This document shows, one piece after another, positions 45,714 through 55,179 of a DNA stretch of 64,000 bases. The stretch lies in NCBI RefSeq assembly GCF_004341505.2, contig NZ_SLYP02000001.1:1822501-1886500 (forward strand), written 5' to 3'. Both the position numbers and the translations under genes were made by a program. Position 1 is the stretch's first letter, and every line of letters begins with the position of its first letter. Source of the DNA: Sphingomonas sp. JUb134 (GTDB taxonomy: Bacteria; Pseudomonadota; Alphaproteobacteria; Sphingomonadales; Sphingomonadaceae). Under the pieces are notes generated by a model. It was not told the origin of the DNA. It searched no databases and worked only from the letters and a program-made list of their open reading frames with translations.

Positions 45714-46198
45714 GGCGGTGGCTACCCTATCCGGGGCTCGCCCTCGCGCTGCTGCTGGTGTGGCTGCTGCTGTCGCAGTCGCTTTCGGTCGGCCAGTTGC
45801 TGCTCGGTTCGGGCGCCGCTCTGATCGGTAGCCACGCGATGGCAGTGCTGCGTCCGCCCCGCAGGCGGCGTGTCCGCCTGGCGCCGCTAGCGAAGCTCGG
45901 TGCCCTGGTCGCAATCGACGTGGTGCGCTCGAACCTGGCAGTGGCGGCGATCATCCTGTTCCCGCGGAAGGGCCGCGTATCCGGGTTCGTCCGCATCCCG
46001 CTGGAACTGACCGAACGCGGCGGGCTGGCGCTGCTCGCGCTGATCCTCACCGCCACGCCGGGCACCCTGTGGGTCGAATACGACCAGCGGAAGCGCATGC
46101 TGCTGCTCCACGTGCTGGACCTCATCGACGAAGAGGAGTGGGCGACCTTGATCAAGTCCCGCTACGAAGTTCTCCTGCTCCAGGCGTTCGAGGCATGA
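45710..46198 (+). CDS. mrpE: Na+/H+ antiporter subunit MrpE
   Basis: This small subunit (162 residues) has two N-terminal membrane helices (LALALLLVWLLLSQSLSVGQ region). The conserved MnhE core follows: VRSNLAVAAIILFP, then LALLALILTATPGTLWVEYD. Start and stop overlap its neighbours by four bases each, keeping subunit translation coupled. Confidence 0.9.
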   Translation: MRRWLPYPGLALALLLVWLLLSQSLSVGQLLLGSGAALIGSHAMAVLRPPRRRRVRLAPLAKLGALVAIDVVRSNLAVAAIILFPRKGRVSGFVRIPLELTERGGLALLALILTATPGTLWVEYDQRKRMLLLHVLDLIDEEEWATLIKSRYEVLLLQAFEA

Positions 46199-46476
46199 CG
46201 ACCCTGGCGCTCGCGCTTGCGATCACCGCCGCGCAGATCCTGCTAGGGCTGGCGGTGTTCTGCGCCTTCCTGCGCATGGCATGGGGACCGCGCGCGCAGG
46301 ATCGCGTGCTCGGGCTCGATACCTTCTATACCAACGTGATGCTGCTGTTGCTGACCTTCGGCATTCAGACCGGGCGGACGCTCTACCTGGAGGCGGCGGT
46401 AATCATCGCGCTGCTCGGCTTCGTGGGAACCGTCGCCCTCGCCAAGTTCCTGATGCGCGGCGAGGTGATCGAATGA
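46195..46476 (+). CDS. mrpF: Na+/H+ antiporter subunit MrpF
   Basis: This 93-residue subunit has three membrane helices. The family segments RMAWGPRAQDRVLGLDTFYTN and EAAVIIALLGFVGTVALAKF are visible, with the conserved DR pair. It overlaps mrpE and mrpG by four bases each. Confidence 0.9.
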   Translation: MTTLALALAITAAQILLGLAVFCAFLRMAWGPRAQDRVLGLDTFYTNVMLLLLTFGIQTGRTLYLEAAVIIALLGFVGTVALAKFLMRGEVIE

Positions 46477-46796
46477 TCCAGGCACCCGATTTGCCCGGAT
46501 GGGCGGCGCTCATCGTTGCGCTGTTGGTCCTCTCCGGCGCCGCGGTGACCCTCGTGGGCTCGCTCGGCCTGCTGCGGCTCAGGACCTTCTACGAGCGGGT
46601 CCATGCGCCGACGCTCGGCAGCACGCTGGGCATGGCGCTGATCGTAGCCGCCTCCATCGTCTGCTTCTCGGTCCTGCGCGGCCGGCTTTCGGTCCACGAG
46701 ATCGTCATCGCACTGTTCCTGACCTCCACGGCCCCGGTCGCGTTCATGCTGCTCGCCCGCTCGGCCTTGTACCGGGACCGGCGGGGGGACGTTTGA
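46473..46796 (+). CDS. mrpG: Na+/H+ antiporter subunit MrpG
   Basis: This 107-residue subunit is last in the operon. Its recognisable MnhG core is GSLGLLRLRTFYERVHAPTL followed by GSTLGMALIVAAS and a third helix (HEIVIALFLTSTAPVAFMLL). Its ATG overlaps the mrpF stop. With it the Mrp set is complete, B being carried by the MrpA fusion. Confidence 0.9.
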   Translation: MIQAPDLPGWAALIVALLVLSGAAVTLVGSLGLLRLRTFYERVHAPTLGSTLGMALIVAASIVCFSVLRGRLSVHEIVIALFLTSTAPVAFMLLARSALYRDRRGDV

Positions 46797-46862
46797 GCCT
46801 CCCGTGGGATGAGGAGGACGAGGGCGGCGAGGTGCCGGGACAGGACTAGCCTGCGGGCGGCC

Positions 46863-46882
46863 GGCGTCGGAGAACCGACGCC
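46863..46882. terminator. hairpin between mrpG and the convergent aminopeptidase gene
   Basis: GGCGTCGG and CCGACGCC form an 8-bp perfect stem with an AGAA tetraloop. It lies between two convergent genes, about 10 bp from the aminopeptidase stop, so it probably serves both transcripts. No T run is present. Confidence 0.55.
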
Positions 46883-46891
46883 AGCGCTGTC

Positions 46892-48742
46892 TCAACCCAG
46901 CAGTTGCGCGATCGCTCCCGCGGTCACAGGGTGATAGCCAGCGCGTGCCTTATCGAAGATCCGTCGTGCGACCGGCATGCCCCAGTCGCCATGCGCCTTC
47001 AACGCGCGATAGACTGGCGTAATCAGCAGGTTGCGGCCGACGCTTGGCAGGAACTGTTCGGCCGAGGCGATCGCCGGCTGGTAGCGATTGCCGATCGCGA
47101 GCACGAGCCAGGCAGAGCGGATGTAGGCATTGGCCGACGTGGAAAGCCGGAACGCCTGATCGAGCTCGGCCAGGCGTGCTGCGCTCTGCTGGCGGGGCAG
47201 GCCGTTCAGGAACCGGAGCCACTCCTGCGTCGACCAGCGGCTCGCATCGATCGAAGCAAATGGCGCGCCGCCGTTCACGCGCTCCAGGATCTGGTCGATC
47301 TTCGCGAGTGTCGCCGACTTCACATGCACCGCATTGGCCGGAAGGCCGGGCTGGTACACCCACGCGTCGAGCTGCAGCTTCTCCTCCAGGGCGCTATCGC
47401 CCCGGATGAGGTTGGCGCGCAGGTCCTTCAGGAAGTTGGCGCTGGTCTGCGGCTGGAAGGCGTGCCGGTCGAAGTAGGAGCGCAGATAGGCGTCCCAGCG
47501 CCCACGTCCGACCGTGTATTCGATCGTCCGCAGGAAGGTCGACCCCTTGGTATAATCGAGCTGCCCGAAGGTCCCCTCCGGATCGCCATGCAGCCGCGTC
47601 TGTTCGGGCTTCGCCTCCTTCAGGTCGCGCTGGAGATCGTCCCACGACAGGTCGGCGAGCGTCGCTGCCCGCTCCTTGCCATAGAGCGCCTCGTCAATGC
47701 GGTTCTCGAAATAGGTGGTGAACCCTTCGTTGAGCCAGCTGTCGGACCAGGTCGCGTTGGTGACCAGATTGCCCGACCAGCTGTGCGCCAGCTCATGCGC
47801 GATCACGTCGACGTTGGACTTGTCGCCGGTGATGATCGTCGGGGTGGCGAAGGTGAGGGTGGGGTTCTCCATGCCGCCGAATGGGAAGGAGGGCGGGAGG
47901 ACGAGGACGTCGAAGCGGCCCCAGCGGTAGGCGCCGTAGAGTGCCTCCGCAGTGGTCACCATCTTGCCCGTGTCGGACAGTTCGGACGCCGTCCGGTCGA
48001 GATCGGTGGGCTCGGTGAAGACGCCCGTGCGGCCGTCCACGGCCCGGAAGCCGATGTCGCCGACCGCAAGCGCGATCAAATACGGCGGGACGTTGCGGTC
48101 CATGCGGAAGCGATAGCGGCGCAAGCCCTCGCCGGCAGCCTCGCCCTCGGGCGTCAGCCTCTCCCCGCTCATTACCGCCACCAGATCGGCCGGCACGGTG
48201 ATCGACGCGCTCCAGCTCTGACGGATGCCGGGGCTGTCCTGGGTCGGGATCCAGCTGCGGTTGTTGATCGCCTGCCCCTGGCTGAACAGGTAGGGCTTGC
48301 GCTTGCCGGCGGTGAGCTCGGGCGGCAGCCAGCCGAGCGCCCGCGCGTCGGGGCGCGAGCTATAGGTGATGACGATCCGGCGGGCCTTGCCGATCGCCAC
48401 GGTCAGCGGGGCGCCCTTGTACGGGTCCTCCGCCCCGACCGTCCATTTGAGCGGCTTCCCCGCTCCATCGGTGATGCGGCTGATGACCAGCCCCTTGTCG
48501 TCCAGCACGATTTCGCGCGCGTCCGGGCGCGCCAGGATGTCGAGGGTCGCGGTGCCCCGCATCGTGCGGCTCGCAAAGTCGGCGACGAGGTCGAGGTCGA
48601 CATGCGTCACCCGCGCGATCTCCGGACGCGCATAGGTGAGCACGTCGCGCGCATCCGGCGTCGTCAGGGTCGGCGAGGGCGCGTCCGGCGCGGCCATGGC
48701 GGGCGCGGCGAGCAGGGCGGAAGCAAGGAGGAAGCGGCGCAT
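46892..48742 (-). CDS. M1 family aminopeptidase, leukotriene-A4-hydrolase-like, secreted
   Basis: This 616-residue zinc peptidase has a signal peptide (RRFLLASALLAAPAMAA). The exopeptidase motif GGMEN is in FPFGGMENPTL. The zinc site HELAH (residues 316-320) is followed by WLNEGFTTYFEN, which supplies the third ligand. The length and the C-terminal helical-repeat domain (about 470-616) match the leukotriene-A4-hydrolase-like bacterial subgroup more than PepN. The reading frame continues far upstream, but only this ATG gives a signal peptide. It likely trims peptides in the periplasm and has no visible link to the glycan genes around it. Confidence 0.9.
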   Translation of the reverse strand: MRRFLLASALLAAPAMAAPDAPSPTLTTPDARDVLTYARPEIARVTHVDLDLVADFASRTMRGTATLDILARPDAREIVLDDKGLVISRITDGAGKPLKWTVGAEDPYKGAPLTVAIGKARRIVITYSSRPDARALGWLPPELTAGKRKPYLFSQGQAINNRSWIPTQDSPGIRQSWSASITVPADLVAVMSGERLTPEGEAAGEGLRRYRFRMDRNVPPYLIALAVGDIGFRAVDGRTGVFTEPTDLDRTASELSDTGKMVTTAEALYGAYRWGRFDVLVLPPSFPFGGMENPTLTFATPTIITGDKSNVDVIAHELAHSWSGNLVTNATWSDSWLNEGFTTYFENRIDEALYGKERAATLADLSWDDLQRDLKEAKPEQTRLHGDPEGTFGQLDYTKGSTFLRTIEYTVGRGRWDAYLRSYFDRHAFQPQTSANFLKDLRANLIRGDSALEEKLQLDAWVYQPGLPANAVHVKSATLAKIDQILERVNGGAPFASIDASRWSTQEWLRFLNGLPRQQSAARLAELDQAFRLSTSANAYIRSAWLVLAIGNRYQPAIASAEQFLPSVGRNLLITPVYRALKAHGDWGMPVARRIFDKARAGYHPVTAGAIAQLLG

Positions 48743-48840
48743 GGGGATCCACTGTTCTGGTGAAGCCGCACGTGTCGCTGCTGACCGCTCCGCGCGCAAG
48801 GGCCGGCGCGACTTTGCGCTCCGCCCGCTCGCGCGTGCGC

Positions 48841-50073
48841 CTATGAGAACAGGCCCAGCGGCACCGCTTCGCCCATCTTCCGATAGCCCGCTTCGGACGG
48901 GTGGAGATGATCGCCGGAGTCGAGCGCCGGGGCGAGCCGATCCGGTTGGGCCGGGTCGCGCATCACCTTGTCGAAGTCGATGACCGCGTCGAACGTGCCG
49001 GAGGTGCGGATGAAGCGGTTGATCTCCTGTCGCGCCGCTTCGAGTTCGGGCGCCGGATGATAATAGCTGTTGCCCCCGAACGGCATGACCGTTCCGCCGA
49101 TCAGCTTGATGCCATGGGCGTGCGCACGCTCGGCAAGCTGGCGGTAGGCGGCGGTGATTTGCCGCACCAGCGCGCGATGCTGCTCCGGGGTCGCTGGGGC
49201 GTCGCGGGTGAGGGTGCCGAGATCGTTGATCCCCTCCAGCACGATCGCCCAGCGGACGCCGCTGCGGGCGATCACATCCCGGTCGAAGCGGGCCATCAGA
49301 TTGGGGCCGAGGCCGTCGAGAAGGATGCGGTTGCCGCCGATCCCCGCGTTGACCACGCCGATGCCTCGTGTCCGCGCTTCGCTCCGCAGCCGTTGCGCGA
49401 AGACGTCGGTCCAGCGGGTGTTCCGCTCCGGCTCGACACCATAGCCGTCCGTGATGGAGTCGCCGATCGCCACCACCGTGCCGACGTTCGTTGCGGCCGC
49501 CACCTCCACGTCGGCGATCAGGTACCACCGGGTGGTGGGCCGCGCGCCGGGCAGGTCCGTGTCCGCGACATGCTGGCCGGTCAGAAGGAAGCTCGTCGCG
49601 CGCGCGCCCGGATGGCCGGTCTGCGGTTCCGGTGCCTCGGGCAGGTAGAGGCTGATGGCGAGGTCCGCGCCGGGGGCGAGGTTCAGCGATACCGGATCCG
49701 AATAGATTTCCGCCCCGGCGGGGATCACCGCATCGGCGTGACCCGAGAAGGTGAGCGCCACGCCGCCTTCAATTCGGGGCGTCCCCGGCCTTGCCGCGCG
49801 GGCGACCTGCGCGGCGCCGATCGGCAGCGGACGCGTGCCAAAGCGGTTGGAAAACCGCACGCGGATCTCGCCTCCGCCTGCCGAGAGGCGGACCACCTGC
49901 CGCAGGGTGACGGCATGTGTCGCATCCGCCGGCAGCGCATTCTCGCCCTCCGGGATCATCTGTGCCGAGCCCCAGGTCGCGATCCAGCGGGTGGCGCTGG
50001 TGCGCGCGTCGGCGGCGCCGCCCGCCAGAAGAAGGGCGGCGGCCGCAATCGTCGTCTTCCAAGCTGTTGCCAT
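48841..50073 (-). CDS. SGNH/GDSL-family esterase with N-terminal beta-domain
   Basis: This is a 410-residue secreted hydrolase. The ATG at 50073 is preferred over 50088, because GAGGAA lies seven nt before it and the signal peptide (TTIAAAALLLAGGAADA) then starts directly. An N-terminal beta-sandwich (about 25-185) precedes the SGNH domain, with VVAIGDSITDGYG, GIGGNRIL, LEGINDLG and DHLHPSEAGY giving a complete catalytic set. It lies next to the alpha-glucuronidase gene in the same direction. That suggests deacetylation of glucuronoxylan fragments, although other acylated sugars are possible. Confidence 0.82.
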   Translation of the reverse strand: MATAWKTTIAAAALLLAGGAADARTSATRWIATWGSAQMIPEGENALPADATHAVTLRQVVRLSAGGGEIRVRFSNRFGTRPLPIGAAQVARAARPGTPRIEGGVALTFSGHADAVIPAGAEIYSDPVSLNLAPGADLAISLYLPEAPEPQTGHPGARATSFLLTGQHVADTDLPGARPTTRWYLIADVEVAAATNVGTVVAIGDSITDGYGVEPERNTRWTDVFAQRLRSEARTRGIGVVNAGIGGNRILLDGLGPNLMARFDRDVIARSGVRWAIVLEGINDLGTLTRDAPATPEQHRALVRQITAAYRQLAERAHAHGIKLIGGTVMPFGGNSYYHPAPELEAARQEINRFIRTSGTFDAVIDFDKVMRDPAQPDRLAPALDSGDHLHPSEAGYRKMGEAVPLGLFS

Positions 50074-50107
50074 CGGGTGGTTCCTCAATGCCGGGGTTGG
50101 TGGCGCA

Positions 50108-52207
50108 TCAATGCGGATTGCCGGGCGCGTGGGGGAAGCTCTGCGCCTTGTACCAGGCGAGGTCGTGCTCGGGCGCCGCTACCCCGGCCGGGAGCGGCAG
50201 CCCGTTCACCGATTGCCAATAGGCAAGGCTCGCGTCGCGCCACCAGCGCGCCTCGCGCTCCTGGATGGAGAGGAAAGCTGCCGTTTTCTCCCAGCGTTCC
50301 GCATCCACTAGCGCGCGCAGTCCGTCCCACTCCCGCCGCATCGTCGCCACGGTGGCCACGCCGCGGTCGTAGCGGCGCACCATCCCCTCCCAAAGCGTCT
50401 CGCCGCTTTTCAGGCGATAGTCCCAGGGGAGGTGGTGGAACCACAGCAGCTCGCTCTCAGGGGTTGTGCGCGGGTTCGCATAGAGCTTCGCCACCGCCGG
50501 CGCATATTGCGCGACCGCGTTGCTGCCCGTCCGGCTGCGGTCGAAGCCGATCCCTTGGCGATCGGCGCGGTGATAGTAGACGGGATTCCATTCGGGCCGT
50601 TGCAGCTCGCTCACCCACGGTCCCGGCCCATAATGATGTCCGGTCGCCATGACGTGCGCGAGGCCCAAGGGCCCGGTATAGTCCACCACCGCCTCGCGCG
50701 AGCGCATCATCATGTCGACGACCGGGTCCACGACCCGCGGATCGGTGCCGAACGTCTGCTGCGCCCATTCGCGTGCTATGGCCGCCGCATCGAGCGACGG
50801 GTCCCATGCCAGCCGTCCGAATGCGTACCAGTTCGCCTGGTTGAACGTGCCCCCGGTCCAGTCGCGATCGTCGCCGATGTTCGCGACGCCGGCCATGCCG
50901 GTCAGCTGGTGGCGCTCGCTCTCGCCATCGACGACGCTCGCCACCGTCTCCCTGCCGCGCCCGGTCTTCGCCTCCAGCACCTCGGTGAACAGCGGTCCCA
51001 GATAGGCGAGGTGGGTCGCCTGCCCGAGGTACTCCTTGGTGATCTGGAACTCCATCATCAGCGGCGTCCTGGGCATGGCGCCGAACAGCGGATGGAAGGG
51101 CTCGCGCGGCTGGAAGTCGATGGCGCCGTTCTTCACCTGCACCATCACATTGTCGGCGAACTTGCCGTCTAGTGGCTTGAACTCGGTATAGGCCTGCTTG
51201 GCGCGGTCCTCCGGATCGGTGTCGGCGTAGACAAAGGCGCGCCACATCACGATGCCGCCATGCGGCTTTACCGCCGCAGCGAGCATGTTGGCGCCATCCG
51301 CATGGCTCGCGCCATAGTCGCGCGGACCCGGCTGCCCCTCGCTGTTCGCCTTGACGAGGAAGCCGCCGAAGTCGGGGATGGCGCGATAGATCTCGTCCGC
51401 CTTCGCCTTCCACCAGGCCGCAACGGCAGGGTCGCGCGGGTCCGCGGTCTTCAGGCCGCCTATCTCGATCGGTGCCGAAAACCGGGCGGAGAGATAGACG
51501 CGAATGCCCCAGGGACGGAACACGTCGGCCAGTGCCGCTGCCTTCGCGATATACGGCGCGGTGAGGCTGTCCGCCTTCGCATTGACGTTGTTCAGCACTG
51601 TGCCGTTGATGCCGATGGAGGCATTGGCGCGGGCATAGTCGGTGTAGCGAGGATCGCGGTAGTCCGGCAGCTTCCACCAGTCCCACAGCGACTCGCCCGA
51701 ATAGCCACGCTCCACCGTGCCATCGAGGTTGTCCCAATGGTTGAGGACGCGCAGCTTCACCTTGGGTGCCGAGCGAAGCGTCGCACTGCCGATCTGCCCG
51801 CCGCTGGCGGCATGGCGGATCAGCGCGAAGGCGCCATACAGCACCCCTCGATCGGTGTTGCCCGTGACCAACAGCACCGGACGCCCGCCGAGCGAGACGG
51901 GGCGGACCAGATAGCCCTCATTGCCGAGGTCCGCGACCGGCAGACGGAGCGCCGAAACCGAGGGGTCGCTTGCCAGCGCTACCAATACCGGCAGGTTCGC
52001 GGCTGCGGGCAGATCACGACGAAGCTCGGCTTCGGCGAGCCGCAGCGTGGGGGTGTCGCCAAGGCGGGAGATCGCAATCGGCCCCTCGACCGGCGCCTGG
52101 GTGCGGAGCCAGAGGCGGTACCCGTCTTCCGCGGCGGCCGGTGCCGTCAGCAGGGCTGCCGTCACCGCGATGGCGCTGGCGCGCACCAGCGTCCTCATTG
52201 CCTTCAT
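50108..52207 (-). CDS. GH67 alpha-glucuronidase
   Basis: This 699-residue secreted enzyme has the normal length for the family, with a signal peptide ending LLTAPAAAE. GH67 signatures are clear: GYSGESLWDWWKLPDYRDPR, INGTVLNNVNAKADSL, FGGFLVKANSEGQPGP with general acid Glu290, and YADTDPEDRAKQAY. It releases (4-O-methyl)glucuronate from the non-reducing end of aldouronic acids made from glucuronoxylan. Two starts nine nt apart (52207, 52198) are both plausible. It is divergent from the mannonate dehydratase and hexuronate carrier genes that use its product, with an operator-like site between them. Confidence 0.92.
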   Translation of the reverse strand: MKAMRTLVRASAIAVTAALLTAPAAAEDGYRLWLRTQAPVEGPIAISRLGDTPTLRLAEAELRRDLPAAANLPVLVALASDPSVSALRLPVADLGNEGYLVRPVSLGGRPVLLVTGNTDRGVLYGAFALIRHAASGGQIGSATLRSAPKVKLRVLNHWDNLDGTVERGYSGESLWDWWKLPDYRDPRYTDYARANASIGINGTVLNNVNAKADSLTAPYIAKAAALADVFRPWGIRVYLSARFSAPIEIGGLKTADPRDPAVAAWWKAKADEIYRAIPDFGGFLVKANSEGQPGPRDYGASHADGANMLAAAVKPHGGIVMWRAFVYADTDPEDRAKQAYTEFKPLDGKFADNVMVQVKNGAIDFQPREPFHPLFGAMPRTPLMMEFQITKEYLGQATHLAYLGPLFTEVLEAKTGRGRETVASVVDGESERHQLTGMAGVANIGDDRDWTGGTFNQANWYAFGRLAWDPSLDAAAIAREWAQQTFGTDPRVVDPVVDMMMRSREAVVDYTGPLGLAHVMATGHHYGPGPWVSELQRPEWNPVYYHRADRQGIGFDRSRTGSNAVAQYAPAVAKLYANPRTTPESELLWFHHLPWDYRLKSGETLWEGMVRRYDRGVATVATMRREWDGLRALVDAERWEKTAAFLSIQEREARWWRDASLAYWQSVNGLPLPAGVAAPEHDLAWYKAQSFPHAPGNPH

Positions 52208-52611
52208 TCCTCGCTCTCCCCGTGCGCGGCGGTTGACAGCCCGCTGCGTCGCTGGCCATGGTAACGGTATCAGTTGAACAGGCAAGCCGCGCAAGACGGA
52301 GGCCGCAACCGGGAGCGGATCGTGACGCGCGCAGAATGGAAGATCGAGCGGAGCGACCGCCAGCCATTGGCGCGCTGCGGCTCTAAGATCCTCAATAGCC
52401 GCGCGGGCGAAGCGGTCGCCCGGCAGTATGGCTGCGATCGAATCTCCTCTGGCGCGCGTCCGATCGCGACACTGCGCAACTCGCAATCCACACGCATTCC
52501 GGCTGCGGGATGGGACGCGCGAGGCAGTCGCATCCGCCAATTGCATATCCTGACCCGCTCGAACGGCCGCGGCCTCCAACCCGTCGTGCTCAAAATCGCC
52601 TGAGGAACCCG
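52208..52611. promoter_or_regulatory. divergent promoter region between GH67 and mannonate dehydratase
   Basis: This 404-bp gap must carry the promoters of both the GH67-esterase unit and the manD-exuT unit. It contains the operator-like site at 52259. The open frame 52274-52603 has no recognisable domain and no ribosome site, so I take the rest as non-coding. Confidence 0.55.
52259..52272. promoter_or_regulatory. LacI/XylR-type operator between GH67 and manD
   Basis: TGGTAACGGTATCA keeps the outer TGGTA/TATCA arms and central CG of the family but has two mismatched pairs. It lies 52 bp upstream of the GH67 start, so it should act mainly on that promoter. Confidence 0.45.
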
Positions 52612-53823
52612 ATGCCCAAGATCGTCAAAGCCCGCGTCATCGTCACCAGCCCCCGGCGCAACTTCGTCACCCTCAAGATCGAGTGCGACGACGGCACCAC
52701 CGGCGTGGGCGATGCCACGCTCAACGGCCGGGAACTCGCGGTCGCCAGCTATCTAGCCGAGCATGTGGTGCCCTGCCTGATCGGGCGCGAGGCGCACCAG
52801 ATCGAGGACATCTGGCAGTATCTCTACAAGGGTGCGTATTGGCGGCGCGGGCCGGTCACCATGACCGCGATCGCGGCGGTCGACATGGCGCTGTGGGACA
52901 TCAAGGGCAAGATCGCGGGGCTTCCCGTCTACCAGTTGCTCGGGGGTGCAGCGCGTGAGGGGTGCATGGTCTATGCCCATGCGAACGGAACGACGATCGA
53001 CGATACGATCGCGGCAGCCAAGGCGGCAATGGATGCGGGGTACCTGGCCGTGCGCCTGCAATGCGGCGTGCCGGGGCTGCCCTCCACTTATGGCGTCGCC
53101 AAGCACGGCGAGCGCTATGAGCCTGCGGACGCGGACCTGCCGAGCGAGAGCGTGTGGTCGACCTCCAAATATCTGCGCGTCGTCCCCGAGCTGTTCCGGG
53201 TCGCGCGAGAGGAACTCGGCTGGGACGTTCACCTGCTGCACGACATCCACCACCGCCTGACGCCGATCGAGGCGGGGCGGCTCGGCCGGGACCTGGAGCC
53301 CTATCGTCCCTTCTGGTTGGAGGATGCGACCCCGGCCGAAAACCAGGACGCCTTCCGCCTGATCCGCCAGCACACCACCGCGCCGCTTGCCGTCGGCGAG
53401 ATCTTCAACTCGATCTGGGACTGCAAGACGCTGATCGAGAACCAGTGGATCGACTATATCCGGGCGACCGTGGTCCATGCCGGCGGCATCACCCACATGC
53501 GCCGGATCGCGGCGCTCGCCGACCTCTATCAGGTGCGCACGGGCAGTCATGGCGCGACCGACCTCAGCCCCATCTGCATGGCCGCGGCGCTGCATTTCGG
53601 CCTTTCCATCCCGAACTTCGGCATTCAGGAGCACATGCCGCATACGGAGGAGACCGACCGCGTCTTCCCGCACGCCTATTCCTTCGCGAACGGGCTGATG
53701 CACCCGGGCGACAAGCCTGGCCTGGGCGTCGACATCGACGAGGAACTGGCCGGCACCCACGCGTACAAGCGCGCCTTTCTGCCGGTGAACCGGCTGGAGG
53801 ACGGTACCTTGTGGAGCTGGTGA
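52612..53823 (+). CDS. manD: D-mannonate dehydratase, ManD (enolase superfamily)
   Basis: The 403-residue enzyme is close, by recalled sequence, to the characterised Novosphingobium ManD. Metal ligands fall at Asp211 (LLHDIHH), Glu237 (FWLEDATP) and Glu263 (VGEIFN), each one more than in that enzyme; the mobile-loop region and [17 protein letters not shown] segment are kept. It dehydrates D-mannonate to 2-keto-3-deoxygluconate, the step after glucuronate isomerisation and reduction. TGAGGAA precedes the ATG. The transporter gene starts two bases after its stop. Together with GH67 it points to use of glucuronate from xylan. Confidence 0.9.
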   Translation: MPKIVKARVIVTSPRRNFVTLKIECDDGTTGVGDATLNGRELAVASYLAEHVVPCLIGREAHQIEDIWQYLYKGAYWRRGPVTMTAIAAVDMALWDIKGKIAGLPVYQLLGGAAREGCMVYAHANGTTIDDTIAAAKAAMDAGYLAVRLQCGVPGLPSTYGVAKHGERYEPADADLPSESVWSTSKYLRVVPELFRVAREELGWDVHLLHDIHHRLTPIEAGRLGRDLEPYRPFWLEDATPAENQDAFRLIRQHTTAPLAVGEIFNSIWDCKTLIENQWIDYIRATVVHAGGITHMRRIAALADLYQVRTGSHGATDLSPICMAAALHFGLSIPNFGIQEHMPHTEETDRVFPHAYSFANGLMHPGDKPGLGVDIDEELAGTHAYKRAFLPVNRLEDGTLWSW

Positions 53824-53824
53824 A

Positions 53825-55141
53825 GTGAGCGAGTTCACCCAGGCCGCCGCACAGGCGCCGGAAACCGCCGCGCACGCGGTGCGGTCGCCGCGCGGGCGCA
53901 TCCGCTGGGTGATCTGTGGCCTCCTCTTCACCGCCGTCGTGCTCAGCTACATCGACCGGCTGGTGCTGGGCGTGCTGAAGCCGCAGCTGCAAGGCCTCTA
54001 CGGCTGGACCAACTCCGGCTATGCCGACATCACCGGGTACTTCCAGGTCTTCTATGGCGTCGGCTTCCTGCTGTTCGGCTGGCTGATCGACCGGGTGGGG
54101 CCGCGATGGGGCTATCTGCTGGCGATGGGCAGCTGGACCGTCGGCCATTTCGCGCAGACGCTGGTCACCTCTACCGCCGGCTTCGTCGTCGCCCGCATCC
54201 CGCTCGCGTTCGGGGAGGCGGGGACCTATCCCTCCGCGCTCGCCGCCGCCTCGCAATGGTTCCCCAAGAAGGAACGCGCACTCGCGATCGGCATCTTCAA
54301 CGCCGGCGCGAACGTGGGCGCGGTGGTGACACCGTTGCTGGTCGGCTTCATCGTCGCCGACCTGGTTCTCGACTGGCGCTGGGCGTTCATCGTCACCGGC
54401 CTCTTCAACATCGTCTGGCTCGTCGCCTGGTGGCGCCTCTATCATCCGCCGGGTCGCCATCCGCGCATCACGACGGAGGAGCGCGCCTGGATCGAGGCGG
54501 AGCCGGCGGACGACAACGGTCGCGCAGGCTTCCTGTCCGTGCTGCGTCATCGCGAGGCCTGGGCCTATATGGCCGGCCGCTTCCTGATCGATCCGGTATG
54601 GTGGACCTTCCTCTTCTGGCTGCCGGACTTTTTTCACACCCGCTACGGCTATGACCTCAAGAGCTTCGGCCCGCCGCTCGTCGCGATCTACATCCTGGCG
54701 GACCTGGGTGCGGTGGCGGGCGGCTGGTACTCGTCGCGCCAGCTGAAGCGGGGTGCCTCCGCGGGAAGCGCCCGCAAGCGCGCGATGTTCGTGTGTGCGC
54801 TCTTCGCCCTGCCGGTGATGTTTGCGGCACAGGCGAGCAGCATCTGGATCGCCGTCGCGCTGATCGGCCTCGCCTGCGCGGCGCACCAGGGTTTTTCGAC
54901 CAACTTGTTCGCGCTGCCGGGGGACCAGTTCCCCCGCTATGCCCAGGGAACGTTGATCGGCCTGGGCGGCTTTGCGGGCGCGGTCGGCGGGTTCCTGGCC
55001 TCCAAGACGCTGGGTGCGCTGCTCGACAAGGTCGGCAGCTACGGCCCGTTCTTCGTCGCCTGCGGCGTCGCCTACCTGGTCGCGCTGCTGGTCTTCCACC
55101 TCCTCAACCCGCGCTACCGCGACGTGAAGATCGCGCAATGA
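53825..55141 (+). CDS. MFS hexuronate transporter, ExuT-like
   Basis: The 438-residue carrier has about 12 membrane helices and the anion:cation symporter style of ExuT/GudP (SYIDRLVLGVLKPQL near helix 1, GWLIDRVGPRWGYLL after helix 2, GEAGTYPSALAAASQWFPKKERA in loop 4-5). It starts at a GTG one base after the manD stop. Context (alpha-glucuronidase, ManD) makes glucuronate the most likely cargo into the cytoplasm. Galacturonate is possible too. Confidence 0.88.
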   Translation: MSEFTQAAAQAPETAAHAVRSPRGRIRWVICGLLFTAVVLSYIDRLVLGVLKPQLQGLYGWTNSGYADITGYFQVFYGVGFLLFGWLIDRVGPRWGYLLAMGSWTVGHFAQTLVTSTAGFVVARIPLAFGEAGTYPSALAAASQWFPKKERALAIGIFNAGANVGAVVTPLLVGFIVADLVLDWRWAFIVTGLFNIVWLVAWWRLYHPPGRHPRITTEERAWIEAEPADDNGRAGFLSVLRHREAWAYMAGRFLIDPVWWTFLFWLPDFFHTRYGYDLKSFGPPLVAIYILADLGAVAGGWYSSRQLKRGASAGSARKRAMFVCALFALPVMFAAQASSIWIAVALIGLACAAHQGFSTNLFALPGDQFPRYAQGTLIGLGGFAGAVGGFLASKTLGALLDKVGSYGPFFVACGVAYLVALLVFHLLNPRYRDVKIAQ

Positions 55142-55179
55142 GCCTTCTCCGCCGTCGCCGACCGAACAAGGGAACTGAC

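Noticed and set aside
46793..46849. Tiny acidic ORF after mrpG starting at TTG (18 codons)
   Set aside because: It would need a TTG start overlapping the mrpG stop, and it has no ribosome site and no known counterpart in Mrp operons.
52274..52603. A 109-residue plus-strand ORF between GH67 and manD
   Set aside because: It fills the divergent promoter region, has no ribosome site or recognisable fold, and overlaps other open frames.
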